From the NCBI RefSeq assembly GCF_016921115.1, contig NZ_JAFFZS010000024.1, positions 54,421 through 118,420 on the forward strand: a stretch of 64,000 bases of DNA, written 5' to 3'. A program made the position numbers and the translations under genes. The notes beneath the pieces are model-generated. The model searched no databases. It was not told the DNA's origin and was given only the letters and a program-made list of their open reading frames with translations. Below, piece by piece: positions 7,812-16,230 of the stretch (positions within the stretch are counted from its first letter, which is position 1; every line of letters begins with the position of its first letter). The DNA is from Streptomyces actuosus (GTDB taxonomy: Bacteria > Actinomycetota > Actinomycetes > Streptomycetales > Streptomycetaceae).

Positions 7812-9545
7812 ATGGCGGTTTCCGTAACCCTTCCGGCGCTCGGCGAGAGCGTCACCGAGGGCACTGTCACCCGCTGGCTGAAGGCCGAGGGCGAGCGTGT
7901 CGAGGCCGACGAGCCGCTGCTCGAGGTCTCCACCGACAAGGTCGACACCGAGATCCCGGCCCCGGCGTCCGGCGTCCTGGCCTCCATCAAGGTCGCCGAG
8001 GACGAGACGGTCGAGGTGGGCGCCGAACTGGCGCTCATCGACGACGGCTCGGGTGCCCCGGCCGCCGCTCCGGCCCCGGCCGCCGAGACCGCTGCGGCCC
8101 CGGCCGCCGAGGCGGCCCCCGCCCCGGTCGCCGAGGCTCCGGCGGCCCCCGCCCCGGCCCCCGCCGCCGCTCCGGCCGGTGGCGCCCAGGGCACGGACGT
8201 CGTCCTGCCCGCGCTCGGCGAGTCCGTCACCGAGGGCACCGTCACCCGCTGGCTGAAGTCGGTCGGCGACAGCATCGAGGCCGACGAGCCGCTGCTGGAG
8301 GTCTCCACCGACAAGGTCGACACCGAGATCCCGGCGCCGGCCTCCGGCGTGCTCCTGGAGATCGTGGTCGGCGAGGACGAGACCGCCGAGGTCGGCGCCA
8401 AGCTCGCCGTCATCGGCGCCCCGGGTGCCGCCCCGGCCGCCGCCCCGGCACCGGCCGCACCGGCACCGGCACCGGCCGCGCAGGCTCCGGCTGCCCCGGC
8501 TCCCGCCCCGGCCCCGGCTCCCGCGCCGGCCCAGCCCGCCGCCCCGGCTCCCGCGCCCGCCCCGGTCACCCCGGCGCCGGCCGCTCCGGCCGCCGCCCAG
8601 CCGGCCGACGAAGGCGCCTACGTCACCCCGCTGGTGCGCAAGCTCGCCGCCGAGAACGGCGTCGACCTGGCCACCGTCAAGGGCACCGGCGTCGGCGGCC
8701 GCATCCGCAAGCAGGACGTCGTCGCCGCCGCCGAGGCCGCGAAGGCCGCTGCCGCCGCCCCGGCTCCCGCCGCGGCCGCCGCGGGCTCCGCCGCCGGGAA
8801 GGCGCCGGCCCTGGAGGTCTCCCCGCTGCGCGGCCAGACCGTCAAGATGACCCGCATCCGCAAGGTCATCGGCGACAACATGGTCAAGGCCCTGCACGAG
8901 CAGGCCCAGCTGTCGTCGGTCGTCGAGGTCGACGTCACCCGCCTGATGAAGCTGCGCGGCCGGGCGAAGGACTCCTTCGCCGCCCGCGAAGGCGTCAAGC
9001 TCTCCCCGATGCCGTTCTTCGTCAAGGCCGCCGCCCAGGCGCTGAAGGCCCACCCGGTCATCAACGCCAGGATCAACGAGGCCGAGGGGACCATCACCTA
9101 CTTCGACACCGAGAACGTCGGTATCGCGGTGGACTCCGAGAAGGGCCTGATGACCCCGGTCATCAAGAACGCCGGTGGCCTCAACATCGCCGGCATCGCC
9201 AAGGCCACGGCCGACCTGGCGGGCAAGGTCCGTGCCAACAAGATCACCCCGGACGAGCTGTCCGGTGCGACCTTCACCATCTCCAACACCGGTTCGCGCG
9301 GTGCGCTCTTCGACACGATCATCGTGCCGCCGGGCCAGGTCGCGATCCTCGGTATCGGCGCCACGGTCAAGCGCCCGGCCGTGATCGAGACGGAGGAGGG
9401 TACGGTCATCGGCGTCCGCGACATGACCTACCTGACGCTGTCCTACGACCACCGCCTGGTGGACGGCGCCGACGCGGCCCGCTACCTGAGCGCCGTCAAG
9501 GCGATCCTGGAGGCCGGCGAGTTCGAGGTCGAACTCGGGCTGTAG
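7812..9545 (+). CDS. sucB: Dihydrolipoamide acyltransferase (E2), two lipoyl domains
   Basis: 577 aa; AAGGAG sits 10 bases before the ATG. Domains in order: lipoyl 1 (residues 1-77, lipoylated Lys 43 in STDKVDTE), a roughly 50-aa Ala/Pro linker, lipoyl 2 (about 128-205, Lys 168), a second roughly 55-aa Ala/Pro linker, a peripheral subunit-binding domain (YVTPLVRKLAAENGVDLATV), and the acyltransferase core ending SYDHRLVDGADAARYL (catalytic His 547, Asp 551). Databases usually call this SucB, but in actinobacteria this protein (DlaT/AceF) serves pyruvate dehydrogenase; the nearby aceE and lipBA genes agree with that reading. The two lipoyl coding segments are near-identical in DNA around the Lys codon. 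Confidence 0.93.
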   Translation: MAVSVTLPALGESVTEGTVTRWLKAEGERVEADEPLLEVSTDKVDTEIPAPASGVLASIKVAEDETVEVGAELALIDDGSGAPAAAPAPAAETAAAPAAEAAPAPVAEAPAAPAPAPAAAPAGGAQGTDVVLPALGESVTEGTVTRWLKSVGDSIEADEPLLEVSTDKVDTEIPAPASGVLLEIVVGEDETAEVGAKLAVIGAPGAAPAAAPAPAAPAPAPAAQAPAAPAPAPAPAPAPAQPAAPAPAPAPVTPAPAAPAAAQPADEGAYVTPLVRKLAAENGVDLATVKGTGVGGRIRKQDVVAAAEAAKAAAAAPAPAAAAAGSAAGKAPALEVSPLRGQTVKMTRIRKVIGDNMVKALHEQAQLSSVVEVDVTRLMKLRGRAKDSFAAREGVKLSPMPFFVKAAAQALKAHPVINARINEAEGTITYFDTENVGIAVDSEKGLMTPVIKNAGGLNIAGIAKATADLAGKVRANKITPDELSGATFTISNTGSRGALFDTIIVPPGQVAILGIGATVKRPAVIETEEGTVIGVRDMTYLTLSYDHRLVDGADAARYLSAVKAILEAGEFEVELGL

Positions 9546-9604
9546 CAGACACGGGGTTCACCGGGAGGCCCGGCGCCTCTCCGATCCCCGGCCGGCAGGC
9601 CGCA

Positions 9605-9639
9605 CGGCGCCCCGCCCGGATCTTCCGGGCGGGGCGCCG
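9605..9639 (+). terminator. Terminator of the lpd-E2 operon
   Basis: A perfect 16-bp stem (9605-9620 with 9624-9639) with a TCT loop begins 60 bases after the E2 stop codon. No T run follows, which is common for hairpin terminators in Streptomyces. Confidence 0.8.
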
Positions 9640-10242
9640 CCGTGAACGGCTCGGGCAGGGGGTGGAGCGGCGGCGCCACCGGCTCGGCGGCAGCCGTGCC
9701 CCCGTCCCCGGCCGCCCGGCTCCACGGACCGGACCCGACGCCCCCGCGCCGCGGCGCCCCGCCCCGGCGACCGCGCGGGCCGAACGACTCCGCACGAGGC
9801 CGACGGCCGCACCCGCACCCGCCGTACGCACGGCCGTCCCACCCGCATCCGTCGTGACCACCCGCGCAAACCCGCGGCGCACGCGTCGGCGACGACCACC
9901 CGCGAGCCGCACCCCGTCCGCTCGGCCCGGCCGGACCGTGCGCGCGGCGCCCCTCGCCGGCCCCCGGCGACCCCGGCGCCCCGGCTCGACCCGCCGCGGT
10001 ACGGACCGCGGTACGGACCGGCGACACGCGGTGCCCGGGACCCGACACGGCCGTACCCGACCCGACGGCAGCGGGCCGCGCAGCGGGCCCGGTGGGACCC
10101 ACGGGGCTCCGGCCGGAGCGTGTAAGTCTCGTCTCACCTGCGCGAAAGCGCCCCCGTGCACCCTTCCGGACGGCGTCTGCGGCCGTATTGTCTAAACGTC
10201 GAACGCCCCAGGGGGCCGGTGGCCCCTCCCTAAGGAGCTCTC
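9640..10242. other. 603-bp region without a supportable gene
   Basis: Open frames exist on both strands, but their products are Arg/Gly/Pro/Ala-rich without recognisable domains and without good ribosome binding sites, as expected from chance in GC-rich DNA. A direct repeat of CGGTACGGAC occurs twice near 9998-10020. The last 60 bases probably hold the promoter of the GntR gene (a less GC-rich patch, GTATTGTCTAAACG, near 10186-10199). Confidence 0.6.
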
Positions 10243-10872
10243 ATGACCGCGCCCGTCATCCACTCGCTGCGCGAGCAGATCCGCGAGCACATCCTGGAAG
10301 GGATCATCAGCGGGCGCTGGCAGCCGGGCGAGCGGATCGTGGAACGGCGCATCGCCACCGAGCTGGAGGTCAGCCAGACCCCGGTGCGAGAGGCCCTGCG
10401 CGAACTGGAGTCCCTGCGCCTGATCGAGTCGGCGCCGAACAAGGGCGTGCGGGTGCGCAATCTGACCGCTGTCGACCTGGAGGAGAGCTACCCCGTGCGG
10501 GCCGGCCTGGAGGCCATCGCGGCGGAGCTGGCGGCCGAGGGGCTGGCGGGCGACTGCTCCGCGCTGGAGCCGCACGTCGCGGCGCTGTACGAGGCCGACC
10601 GCAACGCCGACGGCACGGCCCAGGTGCGGCACACGGTCGCCTTCCACCGCGAGCTGGTGCGCGCGGCCGGCAACTCGGTGCTGCTGCACACGTGGGAGGG
10701 CCTGGGCATCGAGGTGTTCACGGCGCTGTCGATCCGCTGGCTGGGCACGGTGCAGCAGTCCTACGCCGAGGAGCACGAGGAGCTGGTGCAGGCGTTCCGG
10801 CGACGGGACCCGCGGATCGCCGAGATCGTCAAGGCGCACGTCCTGGGCTGCGCGCCGCGCCACGAGGGCTGA
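10243..10872 (+). CDS. GntR-family regulator, FadR/FCD subfamily (PdhR-like)
   Basis: 209 aa with AAGGAGC upstream of the ATG. The N-terminal winged helix (LREQIREHILEGIISGRWQPGERI ... VSQTPVREALRELE, about residues 5-65) is the standard GntR DNA-binding domain; the C-terminal ~130 residues are an all-helical FCD ligand domain with the conserved Asp/His positions (AFHRELVRAAGN). FCD regulators sense small carboxylates. Its place between the lpd-E2 operon and aceE suggests it controls pyruvate dehydrogenase, as PdhR does, and a 17-bp palindrome lies over the likely aceE promoter. That link is inferred from position. Confidence 0.9.
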   Translation: MTAPVIHSLREQIREHILEGIISGRWQPGERIVERRIATELEVSQTPVREALRELESLRLIESAPNKGVRVRNLTAVDLEESYPVRAGLEAIAAELAAEGLAGDCSALEPHVAALYEADRNADGTAQVRHTVAFHRELVRAAGNSVLLHTWEGLGIEVFTALSIRWLGTVQQSYAEEHEELVQAFRRRDPRIAEIVKAHVLGCAPRHEG

Positions 10873-10922
10873 GCACACCGTCGCTCAAACGTGCCGCCAC
10901 CTGCGTAAACCCTTCGAAAACA

Positions 10923-10965
10923 AGGCACCCGGTGTCTCCTGGAGAGGCACCGGGTGCCTACTTTT
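10923..10965 (+). terminator. Terminator of the GntR gene
   Basis: A 12-bp perfect stem (10923-10934 with 10948-10959) with a 13-base loop is followed by ACTTTTCGG. It begins 50 bases after the stop codon. Confidence 0.85.
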
Positions 10966-10996
10966 CGGTGATCGCGCAGTTTTCGCCGGGAACCCT

Positions 10997-11026
10997 TTGA
11001 TCGATCATCGATCAGGGAGTTACAGT
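10997..11026 (+). promoter_or_regulatory. aceE promoter with overlapping palindromic operator
   Basis: TGATCGATCATCGATCA (10998-11014) is a perfect palindrome with 8-bp arms around one base. It overlaps a candidate -35 TTGATC (10997-11002), with TACAGT at 11021-11026 as -10 and an 18-bp spacer. This would leave a leader of about 100 bases to the aceE ATG. A dimer bound here would block RNA polymerase, so it is the natural candidate site for the adjacent GntR protein. Not proven: the site lacks the GT...AC core of typical FadR-type boxes. Confidence 0.55.
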
Positions 11027-11133
11027 CGCCGACGGACTTCCACCGAAGTCCAGCCCTGTCCTGCCAAAGACCAAGGGCACCCCCGAACCCTTCGCTGTGA
11101 GGGAACCCCCCTTCGACTGAGGAAGGCGGCGAC

Positions 11134-13845
11134 ATGACCGACCCCAACGCCATCCAGCCGAGCGAGCTCGACCAGCTCCCGGACCGCGACCCGGAGGAGA
11201 CCGCCGAATGGCAGGCCTCCCTGGACGCCGTCGCCGAGGCTGCCGGGCCGCACCGTGCCGCATACCTGATGCGCCGCACGCTGGAGCGCGCCGAGGGCAA
11301 CGGCATCGCGCTGCCGAAGCTCCTGGAGACCGACTACGTCAACACCATCCCGACCGCCGCCGAGCCGCAGATGCCCGGCGACCCGGAGATGGAGGCCCGG
11401 ATCACCGCGTGGAACCGCTGGAACGCGGCGGCCATGGTGACCCGCGGCAGCAAGCACGGCGTCGGCGGCCACATCGCCACCTTCGCCTCGGCGGCCTGGC
11501 TCTACGAGACCGGCTTCAACCACTTCTTCCAGGGCAAGGACTCCGGCGACGCCGCCGGCTCCGGCGACCAGCTGTACATCCAGGGCCACGCCTCCCCCGG
11601 CATCTACGCCCGCGCCTTCCTCGACGGCCGGCTGAACGAGCAGCACCTGGACAACTTCCGGCAGGAGTCCGGCGGCAACGGCCTGCCGTCCTACCCGCAC
11701 CCGCGCCGCCTGCCCTGGCTGTGGGAGTTCCCCACGGTGTCGATGGGGCTCGGCCCGCTGTCGGCGATCTACCAGGCTCGCTTCAACCGCTACCTCACCA
11801 ACCGCGGTGTCAAGGACGTCTCCGCGTCCCACGTGTGGGCCTTCCTCGGCGACGGCGAGATGGACGAGCCGGAGTCGACGGCGGCACTCGCGCTGGCCGC
11901 GCGTGAGGAACTGGACAACCTCACCTTCGTCATCAACTGCAACCTGCAGCGTCTGGACGGCCCGGTCCGCGCCAACTTCAAGATCGTGCAGGAGCTGGAG
12001 GCCCAGTTCCGCGGCGCCGGCTGGAACGTCGTCAAGACGCTGTGGGGCTCCACCTGGGACGAGCTGTTCCAGCTGGACACCACGGGCGCGCTCGTACGCC
12101 GCCTGCGCGAGGTACCGGACGCTCAGATCCAGACGTACCAGACCCGCGGCGCCGCCTACATCCGTGAGAGCTTCTTCGGGTCCGACCCCGCGCTGGCGGA
12201 GATGGCGAAGCTGCTGAGCGACGACAAGATCCTCGACTGCTTCCACTTCTCCCGCGGCGGCCACGAGCCGCGCAAGGTCTACGCCGCCTACAAGGCCGCG
12301 CTGGAGCACAAGGGCGCGCCGACGGTGATCCTGGCCCAGACGGTCAAGGGCCACACCCTCGGCGACGGTTTCGCCTCGAAGAACGCCAACCACCAGATGA
12401 AGAAGCTGACGGTGGACGAGTTCAAGGCGATGCGCGACCTGCTCGGCCTGCCGATCAAGGACAGCGACTTCGCCGACGGCCAGGTCCCCTACGGCCACCC
12501 GGGCGCCGACTCCCCCGAGGTCCGCTACCTCCAGGAGCGCCGTGCCGCCCTCGGCGGTCCGGCCCCGGCCCGCCGTACCCACCCGCTCGCCGCGCTGCCG
12601 GCCCCCGCCGAGAAGACGTTCGCCTCCTTCGACAAGGGCTCCGGTTCGCAGAACGTGGCCACCACGATGGCCTTCGTCCGCCTGGTGAAGGACCTGGTCC
12701 GCGACAAGGAGACGGGGCGGCGCTGGGTGCCGATCGTCCCCGACGAGGCGCGCACCTTCGGCATGGAGTCGCTGTTCCCCTCGCTCGGCATCTACTCGCC
12801 CAAGGGCCAGACGTACGAGCCGGTCGACCGCGACCAGCTGATGTACTACAAGGAGGCCCGGAACGGCCAGATCCTCAACGAGGGGATCACCGAGGCCGGT
12901 TCCATGGCCGATTTCATCGCCGCTTCGACGTCGTACGCGACGCACGGCGAGGCGATGATCCCCTTCTACATCTTCTACTCGATGTTCGGCTGGCAGCGCA
13001 CCGCCGACCAGATGTGGCAGCTCGGCGACCAGCTCGGCCGCGGCTTCCTGGTCGGTGCGACGGCCGGCCGGACGACGCTGACCGGCGAGGGCCTGCAGCA
13101 CGCCGACGGCCACTCGCCGGTGATCGCGGCCACGAACCCGGCGGCGCTGACGTACGACCCGGCGTTCGCCTACGAGATCGCCGTCGTCGTCCGCGAGGGT
13201 CTGCGCCGCATGTACGGCGAGGCAAAGCCGGGCGAGGACCAGAACGTCTTCTACTACCTCACCGTCTACAACGAGCCGATGCCGCAGCCGGCGAAGCCGT
13301 CCGGCCCCGGCATCGACGAGGGCATCGTCAAGGGCCTCTACCGCTTCAACACCGCGGAGTCGGCCGGCCTGTCCCCCGCCGCCAACGCCCCGCGCATCCA
13401 GCTGCTGGGCTCGGGCACGGCGATCCACTGGACGCTGGAGGCGCAGCGGCTGCTCGCCGAGGAGTGGGGCGTGGCCGCCGACGTGTGGTCGGCGACCTCC
13501 TGGTCGGAGCTGCGCCGGGATGCCATGGACGCCGACGCGGCGCTCCTGCGCGGCGAGGAGCGGGTGCCGTTCGTCCGGCAGGCGCTCCAGGGCGCCGAGG
13601 GCCCGGTGCTGGCCGTCTCCGACTACATGCGCCAGGTCCCGGACCAGATCGCGCAGTGGGTCGAGCAGGACTGGTCCTCGCTGGGCGCCGACGGCTTCGG
13701 CCTGTCGGACACCCGTGAGGCGGCCCGCCGCCACTTCGGTGTCGACGCCCGGTCGATCGTCGTCGCGGCCCTGGCCCAGCTCGCCCGGCGCGGCGAGGTG
13801 AAGGCCACCGCGGTCAAGGAGGCCCGGGAGAAGTACGGCCTCTAG
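11134..13845 (+). CDS. aceE: Pyruvate dehydrogenase E1 component, homodimeric type
   Basis: 903 aa, the normal length for AceE; GAGGAAGG precedes the ATG. It carries out thiamine-diphosphate-dependent decarboxylation of pyruvate and transfers the acetyl group to E2 lipoyl arms. Visible motifs: HVGGH-type region (SKHGVGGHIATFASAAWLY), the ThDP/Mg motif GDGEMDEPES at about residue 240 with NCNLQRLDGPVR completing it, and the C-terminal transketolase-like half with MVPFYIFYSMFG-like MIPFYIFYSMFG and GEGLQHADGHS. It is single-copy in the window and separated from lpd-E2 by the GntR gene, with its own promoter and terminator. Confidence 0.97.
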   Translation: MTDPNAIQPSELDQLPDRDPEETAEWQASLDAVAEAAGPHRAAYLMRRTLERAEGNGIALPKLLETDYVNTIPTAAEPQMPGDPEMEARITAWNRWNAAAMVTRGSKHGVGGHIATFASAAWLYETGFNHFFQGKDSGDAAGSGDQLYIQGHASPGIYARAFLDGRLNEQHLDNFRQESGGNGLPSYPHPRRLPWLWEFPTVSMGLGPLSAIYQARFNRYLTNRGVKDVSASHVWAFLGDGEMDEPESTAALALAAREELDNLTFVINCNLQRLDGPVRANFKIVQELEAQFRGAGWNVVKTLWGSTWDELFQLDTTGALVRRLREVPDAQIQTYQTRGAAYIRESFFGSDPALAEMAKLLSDDKILDCFHFSRGGHEPRKVYAAYKAALEHKGAPTVILAQTVKGHTLGDGFASKNANHQMKKLTVDEFKAMRDLLGLPIKDSDFADGQVPYGHPGADSPEVRYLQERRAALGGPAPARRTHPLAALPAPAEKTFASFDKGSGSQNVATTMAFVRLVKDLVRDKETGRRWVPIVPDEARTFGMESLFPSLGIYSPKGQTYEPVDRDQLMYYKEARNGQILNEGITEAGSMADFIAASTSYATHGEAMIPFYIFYSMFGWQRTADQMWQLGDQLGRGFLVGATAGRTTLTGEGLQHADGHSPVIAATNPAALTYDPAFAYEIAVVVREGLRRMYGEAKPGEDQNVFYYLTVYNEPMPQPAKPSGPGIDEGIVKGLYRFNTAESAGLSPAANAPRIQLLGSGTAIHWTLEAQRLLAEEWGVAADVWSATSWSELRRDAMDADAALLRGEERVPFVRQALQGAEGPVLAVSDYMRQVPDQIAQWVEQDWSSLGADGFGLSDTREAARRHFGVDARSIVVAALAQLARRGEVKATAVKEAREKYGL

Positions 13846-13855
13846 CGGCCGATGC

Positions 13856-13887
13856 GTGTCGGTCCCCGCCGAAGCGGGGACCGACAC
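13856..13887 (+). terminator. Terminator of aceE
   Basis: A perfect 14-bp stem (13856-13869 with 13874-13887) closed by a CGAA tetraloop, 11 bases after the aceE stop codon. Confidence 0.85.
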
Positions 13888-13953
13888 GGACGACGCCCCC
13901 GCCGAAGCGGGGACCGACACGGACGACGCCCCCGCCCCGGCGGGGACCGACGC
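13888..13953. repeat. Two tandem 33-bp units copying the terminator arm
   Basis: Units at 13888-13920 and 13921-13953 start GGACGACGCCCCCGCC and differ at a few bases; each repeats the descending arm of the aceE terminator (CGGGGACCGACAC). More degenerate CCCCGC...GCGGGG hairpin-like pieces continue to about 14087. The tract probably grew by slippage or unequal exchange on the terminator. Confidence 0.7.
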
Positions 13954-14102
13954 GGACAGTGCTCCGCTCCGGCGGGCTCCGACGGACCGCGCCGCGCCCC
14001 TTCGGGGGCCACCGCATCACGGCACGCCCCGCCCCGCTCCGGCGGGGACCGGCGCGTCACCGCAGCCCCCGCCCCGGCGGGGGCCTGCTGCATGATGGCG
14101 GC

Positions 14103-15119
14103 ATGCGTGCCGCCCGACTGATCAAGATGGTGCTGCTGCTCCAGTACCGGCCCTCGATGACCGCCGCGGAGCTGGCGCGGGAGCTGGAGGTGTCGGAGCG
14201 GACGGTGGCGCGCGACGCGCAGGCGCTGTCCGAGGCGGGTGTGCCCGTGTACGCGGACCGGGGGCGGGCCGGAGGATACCGGCTGGTCGGCGGATATCGC
14301 GCCCTTCCCCGCAGCCTCACGGGCCTGGGGGGCGGCCCGCTGACCGGGCTGGCGCGCAACGAGGCCGAGGCGCTGTTCCTGAGCGGGGTACCGGCGGCCC
14401 TGCGGGAGATGGGGCTGGAGGACACCGCCTCCGCGGCCCGGCTGAAGGTGTCGGCCGCGCTGCTGCCGTCCCTGCGGGACGCACCGCTCGCGGCGGCGCA
14501 GCGGTTCCATCTGGACGCCCCGAACTGGTTCACCGAGCCGCGGACTCCCGACCTGCTGCCGGCGGTGGCCGGCGCGGTGTGGGACGACCGCCGGATCACG
14601 GCCCGCTACCGGCGTGCGCGGCAGACGGTGGAACGCGATCTGGAGCCGTACGGGCTCGTGCTGAAGGCCGGGGTCTGGTACGTGTGCGCACGCGTGGTGG
14701 ACGCCGGGACGGGCGGGGACTTCCGGACGTACCGGATCGACCGGTTCACCGCCGTCGACGTCCGGGAGGATGCCTTCACCCGTGACGCGGCGTTCGACCT
14801 GCCCGGATTCTGGTCGGCGCAGGCGGAGCGGTTCGCCCGGTCGCTCTGGCGGGCCGAGGCCGTCGTGCGGCTGTCGCCGCAGGGGGTACGGATGCTGGAG
14901 CACGCGGTCGATCCGCTCGCCGCGCGCCGGGCGCTGGCCGGGGCGGGGGAGCCGGACGGTGCGGGACGGGTGACGGTGACCCTGCCGGTGGAGTCCGAGG
15001 AGGTCGCGCACGCACAGCTCACGGCGCTCGGACCGGAGGCGGAGGTGCTGGCGCCCGCGGGACTGCGCGAGCGATTCGTCCGCGACGCGCGGCGGATGGC
15101 CGGACTGTACGAGGCATGA
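14103..15119 (+). CDS. YafY-like transcriptional regulator with WYL domain
   Basis: 338 aa from the ATG at 14103 (upstream in-frame residues come from the repeat tract and are unlike the family). The N-terminal HTH_11 winged helix is clear (MTAAELARELEVSERTVARD, then VPVYADRGRAGGYRL). The C-terminal part contains the WYL core, here LKAGVWYVCARV and FRTYRIDRFTAVDV, followed by the WCX-type C-terminal extension. WYL domains bind ligands or nucleic-acid ends in regulators of stress and defence; the target here is unknown. The ribosome binding site is weak. The gene stands alone after the aceE repeats. Confidence 0.85.
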   Translation: MRAARLIKMVLLLQYRPSMTAAELARELEVSERTVARDAQALSEAGVPVYADRGRAGGYRLVGGYRALPRSLTGLGGGPLTGLARNEAEALFLSGVPAALREMGLEDTASAARLKVSAALLPSLRDAPLAAAQRFHLDAPNWFTEPRTPDLLPAVAGAVWDDRRITARYRRARQTVERDLEPYGLVLKAGVWYVCARVVDAGTGGDFRTYRIDRFTAVDVREDAFTRDAAFDLPGFWSAQAERFARSLWRAEAVVRLSPQGVRMLEHAVDPLAARRALAGAGEPDGAGRVTVTLPVESEEVAHAQLTALGPEAEVLAPAGLRERFVRDARRMAGLYEA

Positions 15120-15241
15120 CGAAGCGGCGGAGCCGGCCGGGGTTCCCGCGCGGGGGGCCGGGGAGCGGCGCGGGATCCGGCGCAACAATCCGCCGCACTC
15201 CGCGTGCGCACGGGTTCCGTTGGGCCGATGCTGGAGCCGTG

Positions 15242-15760
15242 ATGGACGAGACGGAGTTCTGGGACCTGGTGGACACGAGCCGCGAGGCCGCCGAGGGCGA
15301 CCCCGAGGAACAGGCCGACGTGCTCGTGGACCGACTCCGGCAGCTGGACCCCGAGGGCGTCCTGGACTTCGCCCGTCACTTCGAGGCGCGCTACAACCGC
15401 GCCTACCGCTGGGACCTGTGGGGCGCTGCCTGGGTGCTGCTGGACGGGGCCAGCGACGACGCCTTCGACTTCTTCCGCTGCTGGTTGATCGGGCAGGGCC
15501 GGGAGGTCTTCGAGGGCGCGCTGCACGACCCCGACTCCCTCGCCGGTCTGCTCGGCGACTTCGACGAGGAGATCGACGGCGACGGCGAGGACATCGGCTA
15601 CGCGGCCGACGAGGCCTACGAACAGCTCACCGGCGGTGTCGCTCCCGACCTGGGCCTGCCGCCCCAACCGGCCGAACCCGAGGGCACGCCGCTCGACTTC
15701 GAGAACGAGCAGGCCCTGGCCGAGCGCTTCCCGAAGCTCTGGGACCGCTTCCGCACCTGA
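15242..15760 (+). CDS. DUF4240 domain protein
   Basis: 172 aa from the ATG at 15242, five bases after GGAG (a GTG directly before it would be too close). It begins MDETEFWDLVDTSREAA and is a small, very acidic, Trp/Phe-rich soluble protein; RWDLWGAAWVLLDGASDDAFDFF matches the DUF4240 family seen widely in Streptomyces. The role is unknown. There is no signal peptide or membrane segment. Confidence 0.8.
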   Translation: MDETEFWDLVDTSREAAEGDPEEQADVLVDRLRQLDPEGVLDFARHFEARYNRAYRWDLWGAAWVLLDGASDDAFDFFRCWLIGQGREVFEGALHDPDSLAGLLGDFDEEIDGDGEDIGYAADEAYEQLTGGVAPDLGLPPQPAEPEGTPLDFENEQALAERFPKLWDRFRT

Positions 15761-16148
15761 GCCGCCACCCGGCACCCGCGCCGCTCCACGCCTCGTGCGG
15801 CTCCACGCCTCGACCGCGCCCGGCCGGTCTCTCCGCGCCTCGTCACCGGCCCTCCCCGCTCCGCCGCACGCCCGCACGGTCCGGCCCCGCCCGCGCGCGC
15901 CCCGGCGCCCACGGACGTCCTGCCCCGGCGCCCGGGAAGCACCGGAGGCACCGGAACCGGTGGACGCACCGGCCGGGGCGGCCCGCGGCCCTCAGCAGCC
16001 CGGCCGTCCGCCGCCGCGGTGACCGCGAACAGAACGGCAGCCCCGACGCCCCCGCTGCCGCACCGCGACCGGGTCGGCCCGGGCACGACGCGGAAGGCGG
16101 CGGCCGGCCTCCGCCTGCGGTGCGGGCCGCACTGCCGACACCGCCCGC
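15761..16148. other. Non-coding convergent gap
   Basis: 388 bp between the DUF4240 gene and the terminator of the amidase gene. Only low-complexity Arg/Pro/Ala open frames occur here, with no ribosome binding site, RNA fold or repeat worth naming. Confidence 0.6.
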
Positions 16149-16195
16149 GGCCACCGCGCCGCAGGGCCACCGAGCAGCCCTGCGGCGCGGTGGCC
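16149..16195 (-). terminator. Terminator of the amidase gene
   Basis: An 18-bp perfect stem (16149-16166 with 16178-16195) with an 11-base loop, 35 bases beyond the amidase stop codon. It may act in both directions. Confidence 0.85.
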
Positions 16196-16230
16196 CTGCG
16201 ATCGCGGTGCCGGGTCGTGCAGGGGTCGGG

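Noticed and set aside
6935..10195. 1,086-aa open frame overlapping lpd and the E2 gene
   Set aside because: It runs out of frame through two clearly assigned genes and has an Arg/Gly/Pro-biased product with no domain; it lacks a ribosome binding site.
11020..13920. 966-aa open frame antisense to aceE
   Set aside because: Mirror of the aceE codon bias; starts and ends inside repeats and has no recognisable domain.
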